Positions 35,559 to 44,099 are shown, numbered from the stretch's first letter. The stretch is 64,000 nt of DNA from Pseudomonas viridiflava (GCF_900591205.1 NZ_UUPU01000105.1:62001-126000); one strand, 5' to 3'. Numbers and translations: made by a program. Notes: generated by a model not told the origin, from the letters alone.

Positions 35559-36716
35559 ATGTCAGGTCTTGAACTCGCAGCCCCCGAAAAGAACCCGCCA
35601 ACCCTGCGCTTCGAAGGGAGTGAACACACCGCCATCGGCGATGACACGCTGTTGCGTTTCGCCAAGGACGCCCCGGCGATTCCCGCACGCCAAGTCGAGT
35701 TGCACCTGCCCAATGGGCTGGCACTCACCTACGGCCAAGTGATCGCGTTGGGCGGTGACTTCTATGGCATCCCCGGCCAGCCGATCAGTGATGGCGCGTC
35801 CCCCGCCGACCGCGTTCAACGCTTCAGCGCAGCCTTCAATTCGCTGGCGACGCTACCCGCCTCGCGGGAGGAAGCACACAAGATCCTCGCGGTCATGCAA
35901 AAGGAGATCAATGCGGTCAACCAGGCGATCAAGGACGGCAAGCAAGCCCATGAAGCCTACGATGCTTTGGGCGATACGCTGTCGGAGGAATGGAACCGCA
36001 TCACCGGCGGCGGCAGTGCGGTCTCGGCGCTGATTCCGTTGGGGCGTTACTTGAAGCTTGCAGCGGACAACGCCGACCACTTTGGCGAATGGGCGCTGTC
36101 GGCCTACCTGGCGGGCCATACGGCGGCGCTGCAGCAGGCGGTGGTGGCTCACCAAACCGGCACCGACCAGGCGCTGGAACTGGCGTATGCGATGAACAGC
36201 TTTGCGGACCACTTCTTGACCGACCTGTTTTCTGCCGGCCACCTGCGGGTGCCGCGCAAACAACTGGCAGCAGTGGTAACACCGGGCGAGCTGGGTTCAC
36301 TGATCAGCCGCTTCATGCACGACGAAGACAGCAAATTCGGGCTCAAGGTGCGCAATGCCCTGGGTGATCAATGGCATGCCTATGGGGATAAACGCTACTT
36401 CGACGCCAGCGACGCGGACAATCGAGTGCAGGTCAAACGAGCGGTGCAAGCCTCGGCGGATGAGATCTTCGAGACCTTTATCAGCGGCGCGGCGCCCTCC
36501 CCGGCCAACTTCAAGGCGCCGCTGTATGTGCCGGATTTGAACGCAGCGCAGAACCCGGCGAACAACTTCTCGCCGCTGTTCAAGGTCGAGGGTGACAAGG
36601 TGCTGCGGCGCAAGGACGTGAACAACCTGAACGACAAGCACTGGACCAATGATTGGTGGGGGTGGAGTACTTATCTGCTGCTCACGGATTACAAGCCGAA
36701 CACGCCTGCCAACTAA
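35559..36716 (+). CDS. Putative zinc-dependent phospholipase C-like protein under LexA control
   Basis: 385 residues, no signal peptide, no membrane helix and no cysteine at all. The strongest motif is HFLTDLFSAGH (218-228); His218, Asp222 and His228 have the H-x3-D-x5-H spacing of zinc phospholipase C and S1/P1 nuclease folds. More His residues (174, 187, 198, 254) lie in flanking helices. It resembles, from memory, a phosphatidylcholine-hydrolysing phospholipase C described from P. fluorescens; this should be verified. AAGGAG lies 5 bases before the ATG. It is flanked by REP pairs on both sides and stands between the glucarate operon and its likely regulator. A Sec-exported enzyme is unlikely; the site of action is unknown. 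Confidence 0.72.
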   Translation: MSGLELAAPEKNPPTLRFEGSEHTAIGDDTLLRFAKDAPAIPARQVELHLPNGLALTYGQVIALGGDFYGIPGQPISDGASPADRVQRFSAAFNSLATLPASREEAHKILAVMQKEINAVNQAIKDGKQAHEAYDALGDTLSEEWNRITGGGSAVSALIPLGRYLKLAADNADHFGEWALSAYLAGHTAALQQAVVAHQTGTDQALELAYAMNSFADHFLTDLFSAGHLRVPRKQLAAVVTPGELGSLISRFMHDEDSKFGLKVRNALGDQWHAYGDKRYFDASDADNRVQVKRAVQASADEIFETFISGAAPSPANFKAPLYVPDLNAAQNPANNFSPLFKVEGDKVLRRKDVNNLNDKHWTNDWWGWSTYLLLTDYKPNTPAN

Positions 36717-36749
36717 ATCGAAACGCAATTCCAAATAATGGAGATCAAC

Positions 36750-36881
36750 TGTGGCGAGCGGGCTTGCCCGCGTTGGGCCGCGTAGCGGCCCCAAAACCGA
36801 ACGCTGAGTTCTTTCAGGAAAAAACGGGGCCTTTTACTGGGGCTGCTGCGCAGCCCAACGCGGGCAAGCCCGCTCGCCACA
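36750..36881. repeat. REP pair (REPIN) 6, GTGGCGAGC type
   Basis: Inverted copies at about 36750-36792 and 36838-36881 with TGTGGCGAGCGGGCTTGCCC.. arms and inner GC-rich palindromes. It is the right flank of the SOS-boxed gene and is the same subtype as the pair at 29498-29630. Confidence 0.88.
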
Positions 36882-36908
36882 AGGGAATGTATCTGTTTTA
36901 TTTCGCGA

Positions 36909-37658
36909 TTAATTACGCTGCGCTTCTGCCTCTTCGTGAGCATGGCGCAGCCGCTCACGGCTGTTGGTCAGGTGCAAACGCATGGCCGCGCGCGCCGCAT
37001 CCGAATCCTGGCGGGCAATTGCCTCGTAGATCTCTTCGTGCTCGCGGCTCAGGCGGCTCATGTAATGCTGATGGTCATCATGGGCCAGGCGCGCCGAATT
37101 CAGGCGGGTACGCGGAATGATGCTGGTGCCCAGGTGCGTCATGATGTCGGTGAAGTAGCGATTGCCGGTGGACAGCGCGATTTCCAGGTGGAACGCGAAG
37201 TCCGACGCTACCGCATCACCGGCGTGCGCCGCGCTTTCATTCAGGGCGTCGAGCGCTGCACGCATGGCCGCCAGCTGTTCATCGCTACGGCGTAACGCAG
37301 CAAGGCCGGCAGACTCCACTTCCAGGCTGATACGCAACTCGAGAATCGCCAGCACGTCACGCAAGGTCACGACCGTGGCCGGGTCAATCCGGAAACCACT
37401 GGGGCTGGGCGTATCCAACACAAACGTGCCGATACCGTGGCGGGTTTCAACCTGCCCTGCGGCCTGCAAACGTGAAATGGCCTCACGCACCACCGTGCGG
37501 CTGACCCCATGGGCATCCATGATTGCCGACTCGGTGGGCAACTTGTCACCCCGCTTGAGTTGGCCGTCACGGATCTGCTCGGACAACACCGTGACCAATT
37601 CCTGGGCAAGGCTGCGGCGCTTGCGGGGAAGACGAGGGGCGGTGCTGGCGTTTTCCAT
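36909..37658 (-). CDS. GntR/FadR-family transcriptional regulator, probable regulator of glucarate/galactarate use
   Basis: 249 residues. The N-terminal winged helix-turn-helix is about residues 14-80 (KLPTESAIMDAHGVSRTVVR). The FCD-type all-helical effector domain follows (about 95-235), with His residues in FAFHLEIAL and IMTHLGTS-like positions that usually bind a metal and an organic acid. FadR-subfamily proteins commonly control sugar-acid operons. A 13-base word upstream of this gene matches 12 of 13 bases of one at the kdgD promoter, which supports autoregulation plus control of the operon. Confidence 0.87.
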   Translation of the reverse strand: MENASTAPRLPRKRRSLAQELVTVLSEQIRDGQLKRGDKLPTESAIMDAHGVSRTVVREAISRLQAAGQVETRHGIGTFVLDTPSPSGFRIDPATVVTLRDVLAILELRISLEVESAGLAALRRSDEQLAAMRAALDALNESAAHAGDAVASDFAFHLEIALSTGNRYFTDIMTHLGTSIIPRTRLNSARLAHDDHQHYMSRLSREHEEIYEAIARQDSDAARAAMRLHLTNSRERLRHAHEEAEAQRN

Positions 37659-37707
37659 GTGAAATCATCTATCTCGGTGGACTAAAACAGCATCATAGCC
37701 CATGGTG

Positions 37708-37720
37708 GTTGTACGATCAC
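37708..37720. promoter_or_regulatory. Candidate operator upstream of the GntR/FadR-type gene
   Basis: GTTGTACGATCAC lies 50 bases before the regulator's ATG and differs by one base from GTTGTACGATGAC at the kdgD promoter. It fits autoregulation. Confidence 0.55.
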
Positions 37721-37755
37721 CGTTCTATCACGACTTTCATACATATCCTGCGCGC

Positions 37756-37789
37756 AAAAAAATGCCCCGACACAGGTCGAGGCATTTTT
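37756..37789 (-). terminator. Rho-independent terminator of sspA-sspB
   Basis: A stem AAATGCCCCGAC / GTCGAGGCATTT with one mismatch and an ACAG-type loop is flanked by A and T runs, 27 bases after the sspB stop. Confidence 0.85.
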
Positions 37790-37815
37790 CCGGCACACCC
37801 GAAGGTGATGGCCGC

Positions 37816-38235
37816 TTATTTCACCACTTTCAGGCTCGGCCGGCCGCTAGGACGCGGCGGCTCGGTGTCTGGTGGCGGCGCATCATCACCCTCTTGGTGT
37901 TCGATCGTTTCGTCATCCTCAAAAGGCGACTCCAGATCAAACACCATGCCCTGGCCATTTTCACGGGCATAGATCCCAAGAATGGCCCCGATCGGCACGA
38001 ACAGCGTATGCGGCACGCCGCCAAAACGCCCTTCGAAACTCACGGCCTCATTGTCCATGTGCAAGTGGCGCACGGCACTCGGTGACACGTTCAATACAAT
38101 CTGCCCGTCGCTGGCAAAACCCTGCGGCACCTGAACCGCAGGAAATTCGGAATTGACCAGCATGTGCGGGGTGCAATCGTTGTCCACAATCCACTCATAG
38201 AGCGCGCGGACCAGGTAAGGTCGACTGGAGTTCAT
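37816..38235 (-). CDS. sspB: SspB, ClpXP specificity-enhancing factor
   Basis: 139 residues. The N-terminal substrate-binding domain (about 1-110) has the SRPYLVRALYEWIVDN start of SspB. An acidic, disordered tail follows, ending in the conserved ClpX-binding peptide RPSLKVVK. SspB delivers ssrA-tagged proteins to ClpXP. It is 17 bases after sspA. Confidence 0.96.
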   Translation of the reverse strand: MNSSRPYLVRALYEWIVDNDCTPHMLVNSEFPAVQVPQGFASDGQIVLNVSPSAVRHLHMDNEAVSFEGRFGGVPHTLFVPIGAILGIYARENGQGMVFDLESPFEDDETIEHQEGDDAPPPDTEPPRPSGRPSLKVVK

Positions 38236-38252
38236 CAGCGGCTCCTTAAGCC

Positions 38253-38870
38253 TTAGCGCATATCGCGTTCGACACCAGACAGACTCGCCTGGAAAGCCTC
38301 ACGCGCAAACTGGCGCTCCATGTAATCAAGCAGCGGCTTGGCCGGCCGCGGCAGTTCAATACCGAGAATCGGCAAACGCCAGAGTATCGGTAATAGGCAG
38401 CAATCCACCAAGCTTTGTTCCTCGCTGAGGAAAAAAGGTTTGTCGGCAAACAGCGGCGAAACACCGGTCAGGCTCTCACGCAATTCCTTGCGAGCCTGCA
38501 CCCGAGCCGCTTCTTTACTGCGTGAATCCAGAATCACATCCACCAACCCGCACCAGTCACGCTGGATCCGATGGATCAGCAGGCGGCTGTTGGCGCGCGC
38601 CACCGGATACACCGGCAGCAAAGGCGGATGAGGGTAACGCTCATCCAGGTATTCCATCACCACGGTTGACTCCCACAACGCCAGGTCACGATCGACCAGG
38701 GTGGGCAAGCTGCCGTAAGGGTTCACTTCGATCAGTTTCGGCGGATGACGGCCTGCTTCCACACTGATGATCTCGGCGCTGACACCCTTCTCTGCGAGCA
38801 CGATGCGTACTCGGTGGGAATAGTGGTCGGCGGGGTCGGAGTAACAGGCCAACCGGTTGGTCACGCCCAT
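38253..38870 (-). CDS. sspA: SspA, stringent starvation protein A
   Basis: 205 residues of the glutathione-transferase fold, N-terminal thioredoxin-like part plus helical C-terminal part. The surface motif RYPHPPLLPVYPVARA is the conserved SspA patch that contacts RNA polymerase and sigma-70. No catalytic glutathione residue is evident. It is read together with sspB. Confidence 0.96.
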   Translation of the reverse strand: MGVTNRLACYSDPADHYSHRVRIVLAEKGVSAEIISVEAGRHPPKLIEVNPYGSLPTLVDRDLALWESTVVMEYLDERYPHPPLLPVYPVARANSRLLIHRIQRDWCGLVDVILDSRSKEAARVQARKELRESLTGVSPLFADKPFFLSEEQSLVDCCLLPILWRLPILGIELPRPAKPLLDYMERQFAREAFQASLSGVERDMR

Positions 38871-38907
38871 GGCGGTCCTCCTCGCTTGTTGAAATTATCG
38901 AAAGCTC

Positions 38908-38990
38908 AAAAACGAGCGCGCCCAGAGAGCATCCCTGTAGTGCCTGGTTCAACCAGACCGCTACGTATTCAGAGATGCCGCTGGGCGCGC
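38908..38990 (-). terminator. Long branched terminator between petC and sspA
   Basis: The outer arms GCGCGCCCAG (38916-38925) and CTGGGCGCGC (38981-38990) pair perfectly. Inside lie GCATC/GATGC, GTAGTG/CGCTAC and a terminal CTGG/CCAG hairpin. On the minus strand the structure is followed by CTCGTTTTTG, so it can end the petABC transcript. It lies in the 149-base gap between petC and sspA. Confidence 0.7.
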
Positions 38991-39019
38991 AAGATTAACA
39001 GCAATTGCTTACGGTTGGA

Positions 39020-39802
39020 TCAATGCACATCCTTCCAGTATTCGCGTTTGAGCAGATAGGCGAATACAAAGAAGAAGGCCAGGTACAGCAACACATACGT
39101 ACCAATGCGCTGATGCTGCAATTTGACCGGGTTAGCCGAGTAGGCCAGGAAGGTCACCAGATTCTTGACCTTCTCGTCGAACTGCTCTTCGTTCAGCGTA
39201 CCGGTCTTGGGCACGATGGTCAGTTGATCGCACGCCTCATGCGTCAGCGGCGTGCCGGTCAACGGATCATATTGCTTCTTGCCGTCTTCAACGACCTGAA
39301 CCTGCTTGCATCCTACCACTTGACGACCCTGCAGGCCGACCAGAACGTTAGGCATGCCGACGTTCGGGAAGACTTTGTTGTTCACCCCGTACGGGCGCGC
39401 CGGGTCCTCGTAGAAGGATTTGAGGTAACCGTAGAGCCAATCGGTGCCGCGAACACGTGCCACCAGGGTCAGGTCGGGCGGCGCAGCCCCGAACCAGGTC
39501 TTGGCGTCGGCCGGTTGCATGCCGATGCTCATGTGGTCGCCGATCTTCGCGCCGGTGAACACCGAGTGGCTGAGCATTACGTCATGCGGGATGCCCAGGT
39601 CATCGGCAACACGCTCGTAACGCTGGAACTTGGCGCTGTGGCAGCCCATGCAGTAGTTGGTGAAGGTACGCAGCCCATCCTGCATGGCGGCCTTGTCGGC
39701 CACGTCGATATCGACTTTTTCCAGCTCCGGGCCACCGTGCTCGGCAGCGAAGGACAGTAGCGGCAGCGCCGCAAGCATCAAAGCAACAAATAACTTTTTC
39801 AT
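39020..39802 (-). CDS. petC: PetC, cytochrome c1 of the bc1 complex
   Basis: 260 residues. A signal peptide (1-20, ending LLSFAA) is followed by the heme-binding CMGCH at 51-55 and a C-terminal membrane anchor near residues 235-252. Cytochrome c1 passes electrons from the Rieske protein to soluble cytochromes. Its start overlaps the petB stop by one base. Confidence 0.97.
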   Translation of the reverse strand: MKKLFVALMLAALPLLSFAAEHGGPELEKVDIDVADKAAMQDGLRTFTNYCMGCHSAKFQRYERVADDLGIPHDVMLSHSVFTGAKIGDHMSIGMQPADAKTWFGAAPPDLTLVARVRGTDWLYGYLKSFYEDPARPYGVNNKVFPNVGMPNVLVGLQGRQVVGCKQVQVVEDGKKQYDPLTGTPLTHEACDQLTIVPKTGTLNEEQFDEKVKNLVTFLAYSANPVKLQHQRIGTYVLLYLAFFFVFAYLLKREYWKDVH

Positions 39803-41013
39803 CAGCCAGTCACCCTTTCCGGAACCGGTTTGGTCTTCTCTAGCCGGGTGTAGAACGGCATCAGAATGAAGTAGGCGAAGTACAGAAAGGTGCAGACCTG
39901 CGACAGCAACGTACGCTCAGGGGTCGGCGCCAGTACGCCCAGCACACCCAGGATCACGAACGAAATGCAGAACACCCACAGCCAGATTTTGCTCAGCCAG
40001 CCCTTGTAGCGCATGGACTTGACCGGGCTGCGGTCGAGCCAGGGCAACACGAACAGCACCGCGATGGCCGCGCCCATGGCGATCACACCCATAAGCTTGT
40101 CGGGGATCGCCCGCAAGATTGCGTAGAACGGCGTGAAGTACCACACCGGGGCAATGTGCTCAGGCGTCTTGAAGGCGTTGGCCTGCTCAAAGTTAGGCTT
40201 CTCCAGGAAATAACCGCCCATCTCCGGGAAAAAGAACACGATCGAGCAGAACACGAACAGGAACACCACCACGCCGACAATGTCTTTTACGGTGTAGTAC
40301 GGGTGGAATGGAATGCCATCCAGCGGGATGCCGTTCTCGTCCTTGTGCTTCTTGATGTCCACGCCATCCGGGTTGTTGGAACCCACTTCGTGCAGCGCCA
40401 GGATATGCAGCACCACCAGGCCCAGAATCACGATCGGCAGCGCCACCACGTGCAGGGCGAAGAAGCGGTTCAGGGTGATGCCGGAGATCAGGTAGTCACC
40501 ACGAATCCACTGGGTCAGGTCGTTGCCGATCACCGGGATCGCGCCGAACAGCGAGATGATCACCTGGGCGCCCCAGTACGACATCTGACCCCACGGCAGC
40601 AGGTAGCCCATAAAGGCTTCAGCCATCAGCGCCAAGTAGATCAGCATGCCGAAGACCCACACCAGCTCGCGAGGCTTCTGGTACGAACCGTAGAGCAAGC
40701 CACGGAACATGTGCATGTAGACCACGATAAAGAACGCCGAAGCACCGGTGGAGTGCAGCAGGCGCAGGATCGAGCCGTACTCGACGTCACGCATGATGTA
40801 CTCGACGGAGGCAAACGCCTCTTCCGCCGACGGGGTGTAGCTCATCGTCAACCACACACCGGTGACGATCTGGTTGACCAGCACCAGCAGTGCGAGGGAG
40901 CCGAAGAAGTAGAAGAAGTTGAAGTTTTTTGGCGCGTAATACTTGCTGAGATGGTCTTCCCACATTTTGGTGGCGGGGAAGCGCGCATCCACCCAATCCA
41001 TGAACTTGCTCAT
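39802..41013 (-). CDS. petB: PetB, cytochrome b of the bc1 complex
   Basis: 403 residues with about eight membrane helices. The b-heme histidines lie in the helices holding LLHSTGASAFFIVVYMHM and HVVALPIVILGLVVLHILAL. The PDW/PEW-type motif region and GSNNPDG are in place. It oxidises quinol at the Qo site. It sits between petA and petC with one-base overlaps. Confidence 0.97.
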   Translation of the reverse strand: MSKFMDWVDARFPATKMWEDHLSKYYAPKNFNFFYFFGSLALLVLVNQIVTGVWLTMSYTPSAEEAFASVEYIMRDVEYGSILRLLHSTGASAFFIVVYMHMFRGLLYGSYQKPRELVWVFGMLIYLALMAEAFMGYLLPWGQMSYWGAQVIISLFGAIPVIGNDLTQWIRGDYLISGITLNRFFALHVVALPIVILGLVVLHILALHEVGSNNPDGVDIKKHKDENGIPLDGIPFHPYYTVKDIVGVVVFLFVFCSIVFFFPEMGGYFLEKPNFEQANAFKTPEHIAPVWYFTPFYAILRAIPDKLMGVIAMGAAIAVLFVLPWLDRSPVKSMRYKGWLSKIWLWVFCISFVILGVLGVLAPTPERTLLSQVCTFLYFAYFILMPFYTRLEKTKPVPERVTG

Positions 41014-41609
41014 CAGGCTTTCTCCCCCTGGTCGACACCAATGATCACGATACTGTCAGTCTCGTATTGATGCGGCGGAACCGGCAGGTTCAAGGGTGCG
41101 GGTTGAGACTTGTAGACGCGGCCGGCCAGGTCGTAATGCGAACCGTGGCAAGGGCAGAAATAGCCGCCGACCCAGTCCTTGCCAAGGTCGGCAGGCGCAA
41201 CTTCAGGGCGGAAGGTAGGCGAGCAGCCCAAGTGAGTGCAGATACCGATCAGCAGCAGAATCTCTGGCTTGATCGAGCGAATTTCCTTATCAACGTAGGC
41301 AGGTTGGTCGGAATTTTTCGAGTCGGGATCAGACAGCTGACCTTCGATTTTCTTCAGATTCCCCAGGATTTCCTCGGTACGACGAACAATGAAAACCGGC
41401 TGGCCGCGCCACTCAGCAATCATCTGCTGGCCTGGCTCGATCTTGCTGATATTCACCTTCACCGGTGCACCTGCGGCTTTCGCCTTGGCACTGGGAAACC
41501 ATGACCCCACGAACGGGACCGCAGCCCCCACCGCTCCTGCAGCACCCACCACGGATGTGGCTGCTACCAAGAAGCGACGCCGGCCTGCATTCACGCCGTC
41601 ATTGCTCAT
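41013..41609 (-). CDS. petA: PetA, Rieske iron-sulfur protein of the bc1 complex
   Basis: 198 residues. A twin-arginine signal (GRRRFLVAATS, residues 9-19) leads into one membrane anchor. The 2Fe-2S ligands are in CTHLGC (124-129) and CPCHGSH (152-158). It is the first gene of petA-petB-petC and faces a 265-base gap that must contain its promoter. Confidence 0.98.
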   Translation of the reverse strand: MSNDGVNAGRRRFLVAATSVVGAAGAVGAAVPFVGSWFPSAKAKAAGAPVKVNISKIEPGQQMIAEWRGQPVFIVRRTEEILGNLKKIEGQLSDPDSKNSDQPAYVDKEIRSIKPEILLLIGICTHLGCSPTFRPEVAPADLGKDWVGGYFCPCHGSHYDLAGRVYKSQPAPLNLPVPPHQYETDSIVIIGVDQGEKA

Positions 41610-41818
41610 TCAGTCCTCTCCCATCAGCTTTTTGGCCTGTTAAATCAGGCGTCTACTAAGTGTTGAATCTTTTACTTATAAAAATTTTGTCGGATGGTAA
41701 TGAAAAGCCCCACGTATGACAAGGGAATTGCCCGAGCCTGCGCCTCCAGGCCCTGTAGTATAGGGGGTCTACGGATGTGGCAAGTTGTCACGGCGTTTTT
41801 TTACATAAATCGCAGGCA

Positions 41819-41857
41819 ATAAAAAACGCCCAGCTCCGTGAGGAGTTGGGCGTTTTT
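41819..41857 (-). terminator. Rho-independent terminator of rplM-rpsI
   Basis: A stem AAAAACGCCCAGCTCC / GGAGTTGGGCGTTTTT with one G-T pair and a GTGA loop lies 18 bases after the rpsI stop. A and T runs on both sides make it usable in both directions. Confidence 0.9.
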
Positions 41858-41874
41858 GTGGAACGTAAAGCGAA

Positions 41875-42267
41875 TTAACGCTTCGAGTACTGCGGACGCT
41901 TACGCGCTTTACGCAGACCGACTTTCTTACGTTCAACTTCACGGGCATCACGAGTCACGAAGCCAGCTTTGCGCAGAGCGCCACGCAGGGTTTCGTCGTA
42001 CTGCATCAGAGCGCGAGTGATACCGTGGCGGATTGCGCCAGCTTGACCACTTACACCGCCACCGATAACGGTGACGTAGATGTCGAACTTTTCAACTGTC
42101 TCGGTCAGTTCCAGCGGCTGACGAACTACCATGCGGGCAGTTTCGCGACCGAAGAAGTTATCCAGAGTGCGGTTGTTGATCGAGATGTTGCCAGTGCCCG
42201 GACGCAGGAAAACGCGTGCGGTTGCGGTTTTGCGACGGCCAGTGCCGTAATTTTGAGTCGCCGACAT
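41875..42267 (-). CDS. rpsI: Ribosomal protein S9 (uS9)
   Basis: 130 residues ending in the conserved basic tail KARKRPQYSKR, whose last residues reach the P-site tRNA. GTGRRKTATARVFLRPG is the family N-terminus. It lies 14 bases after rplM. Confidence 0.99.
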   Translation of the reverse strand: MSATQNYGTGRRKTATARVFLRPGTGNISINNRTLDNFFGRETARMVVRQPLELTETVEKFDIYVTVIGGGVSGQAGAIRHGITRALMQYDETLRGALRKAGFVTRDAREVERKKVGLRKARKRPQYSKR

Positions 42268-42281
42268 AATGAACTATTCCG

Positions 42282-42710
42282 TTAAAACTTCAGTTCTTGG
42301 GGCTGCTGAGCAGCATGAGGGTGTACAGCGCCCGCATAGACTTTCAGCTTGCGAAACATATCGCGACCCAGTGGGCCCTTCGGCAGCATGCCTTTGACCG
42401 CGATTTCGATCGGGGCTTCAGGCTTCTTGGAAATCAGGCCTTCAAAGTTCGAAGACTTGATACCGCCTGGGAAACCGGAGTGACGGTAGTACATTTTGTC
42501 TTGCGCTTTGTTGCCGGTAACACGTACCTGCTCAGCGTTGATGATCACGATGTAGTCACCGGTGTCAACGTGAGGGGTGTACTCAGGCTTGTGCTTGCCA
42601 CGCAGACGGCTGGCGACTTCAGTGGCCAGACGACCCAGGGTCTGACCAGCGGCGTCGACGACAAACCAGTCGCGCTGAACTGTTTCCGGTTTTGCAGTAA
42701 AAGTTGTCAT
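42282..42710 (-). CDS. rplM: Ribosomal protein L13 (uL13)
   Basis: 142 residues. WFVVDAAGQTLGRLATEVA and DMFRKLKVYAGAVHPHAAQQP are standard L13 landmarks. It is the first gene of rplM-rpsI. The 248-base gap to the aldo/keto reductase (42711-42958) holds both divergent promoters; no leader structure of a known type was recognised. Confidence 0.99.
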   Translation of the reverse strand: MTTFTAKPETVQRDWFVVDAAGQTLGRLATEVASRLRGKHKPEYTPHVDTGDYIVIINAEQVRVTGNKAQDKMYYRHSGFPGGIKSSNFEGLISKKPEAPIEIAVKGMLPKGPLGRDMFRKLKVYAGAVHPHAAQQPQELKF

Positions 42711-42958
42711 TCTTTAATAGCCTCAGGGGCCGCCCTGTAAATTAGACGGCGGATCTTACTGAATAGTGCGTACTTTGACAAGTCAAAGGCAGCCGGATAC
42801 AGACGCTATCGGGGGCTCGGGTCGGCGCGTCCGTTCAACGGCAAGATTCTTCGGCAGGCGGCGCATCACTTCCACTGCAGAAAGAGGTGGGCAATTATGC
42901 AGATTGCGAAAAAAAATTCAACCTGCTTTTATGATTGTTTTCCCCGAAGGAGTACCCG

Positions 42959-43999
42959 ATGGATTATCGACAGCTGGGCCGCACCGATCTGAACGTAAGC
43001 GCGATCGCCTTGGGCACCATGACCTGGGGTGAGCAGAACAGCGAGGCAGAGGCTTTCGCGCAGATCGAACGGGCCAAGGCCGCGGGGATCAACTTCCTCG
43101 ACACGGCGGAAATGTACCCGGTGCCGCCCAAGGCCGACACCTATGCCACCACCGAGCGTTACATCGGTAATTACTTCAAAAGCCGTGGCGACCGCGCCGA
43201 CTGGATCCTCGCCAGCAAGATCGCCGGCCCCGGCAACACCATCGACTACATCCGCGATGGTCACCTGCGGCACAACCGCAAGCACATCGTTGACGCCCTG
43301 GATGCCAGCCTCAAGCGCCTGCAAACCGACTGGATCGACCTCTACCAACTGCACTGGCCGGAGCGCAGCACCAACTTCTTCGGCCAACTGAGCTACAAGC
43401 ACAAGGACGAAGACGACCTCACCCCGCTGGAAGAAACCCTCGAAGCGTTGGACGAACAGGTGAAGGCCGGCAAGATCCGCCACATCGGGCTGTCCAACGA
43501 AACCCCGTGGGGCACCATGAAATTCCTCGCCCTGGCCGAAGCCCGCGGCTGGGCCCGTGCGGTGTCGATCCAGAACCCCTACAACCTGCTCAACCGCAGC
43601 TTTGAAGTGGGCCTGGCGGAAGTCGCCATTCGCGAACAGTGCGGCCTGCTCGCCTACTCGCCCCTGGCGTTCGGCATGCTCAGCGGCAAGTACGAAAACG
43701 GCGCACGCCCGGCCAAAGCGCGCCTGACCGAGTACAGCCGCTTCAGCCGCTACTTCAACCCGCAGTCGGAAGCGGCGTGCAGCCGTTATGTGGCACTGGC
43801 TCGGGAACATGGCCTGGACCCGGCTCAGATGGCCCTGGCGTTTGTGACGCAGCAGCCGTTTGTGACCAGCAACATTATTGGGGCCACCAGCCTGGAGCAA
43901 CTGGACAGCAACATTGCCAGTGCCGACCTGAAGCTGTCCAAAGAGGTGCTGGAAGGGATTGAGGCGATTCAGAAGGATCATCCGAACCCGGCGCCTTGA
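42959..43999 (+). CDS. tas: Tas-like aldo/keto reductase
   Basis: 346 residues of the AKR TIM-barrel family with the Tas signature GTMTWGEQNSEAEA and LDTAEMYPVPP. The catalytic Asp-Tyr-Lys-His set can be placed at Asp50 (LDTAEMYP), Tyr55, Lys (ASKIAGP) and His (YQLHWP). In E. coli tas was found as a suppressor of tyrosine auxotrophy; the natural substrate is not known. The ATG at 42959 follows AAGGAGTACCCG, a good ribosome-binding site. Confidence 0.9.
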   Translation: MDYRQLGRTDLNVSAIALGTMTWGEQNSEAEAFAQIERAKAAGINFLDTAEMYPVPPKADTYATTERYIGNYFKSRGDRADWILASKIAGPGNTIDYIRDGHLRHNRKHIVDALDASLKRLQTDWIDLYQLHWPERSTNFFGQLSYKHKDEDDLTPLEETLEALDEQVKAGKIRHIGLSNETPWGTMKFLALAEARGWARAVSIQNPYNLLNRSFEVGLAEVAIREQCGLLAYSPLAFGMLSGKYENGARPAKARLTEYSRFSRYFNPQSEAACSRYVALAREHGLDPAQMALAFVTQQPFVTSNIIGATSLEQLDSNIASADLKLSKEVLEGIEAIQKDHPNPAP

Positions 44000-44016
44000 T
44001 TGGCAGTTAGACCGCT

Positions 44017-44099
44017 TTCGCGAGCAAGCCCGCTCCCACATTTGACCGAGTACACCCCTTTGGAATGCGATCGAATGTGGGAGGGGGCTTGCCCCCGAT
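44017..44099. repeat. REP pair (REPIN) 7, mixed types
   Basis: The left copy is TTCGCGAGCAAGCCCGCTCC.. (44017-44040) and the right is TGTGGGAGGGGGCTTGCCCC.. (44076-44099). The two halves come from different REP variants, so the arms pair only at the outer GTGGGAG/CTCCCAC core and around GGCTTGC. Confidence 0.85.

Noticed and set aside
26000..38000. The accessory stretch considered as a prophage or genomic island
   Set aside because: No integrase, tRNA attachment site, phage structural gene or clear shift in composition was seen; only the SOS-boxed gene stands out.
41610..41818. A possible small RNA in the petA-rpsI gap
   Set aside because: Apart from the rpsI terminator I found only a weak one-base-loop palindrome near 41779-41793, not enough to support an RNA gene.
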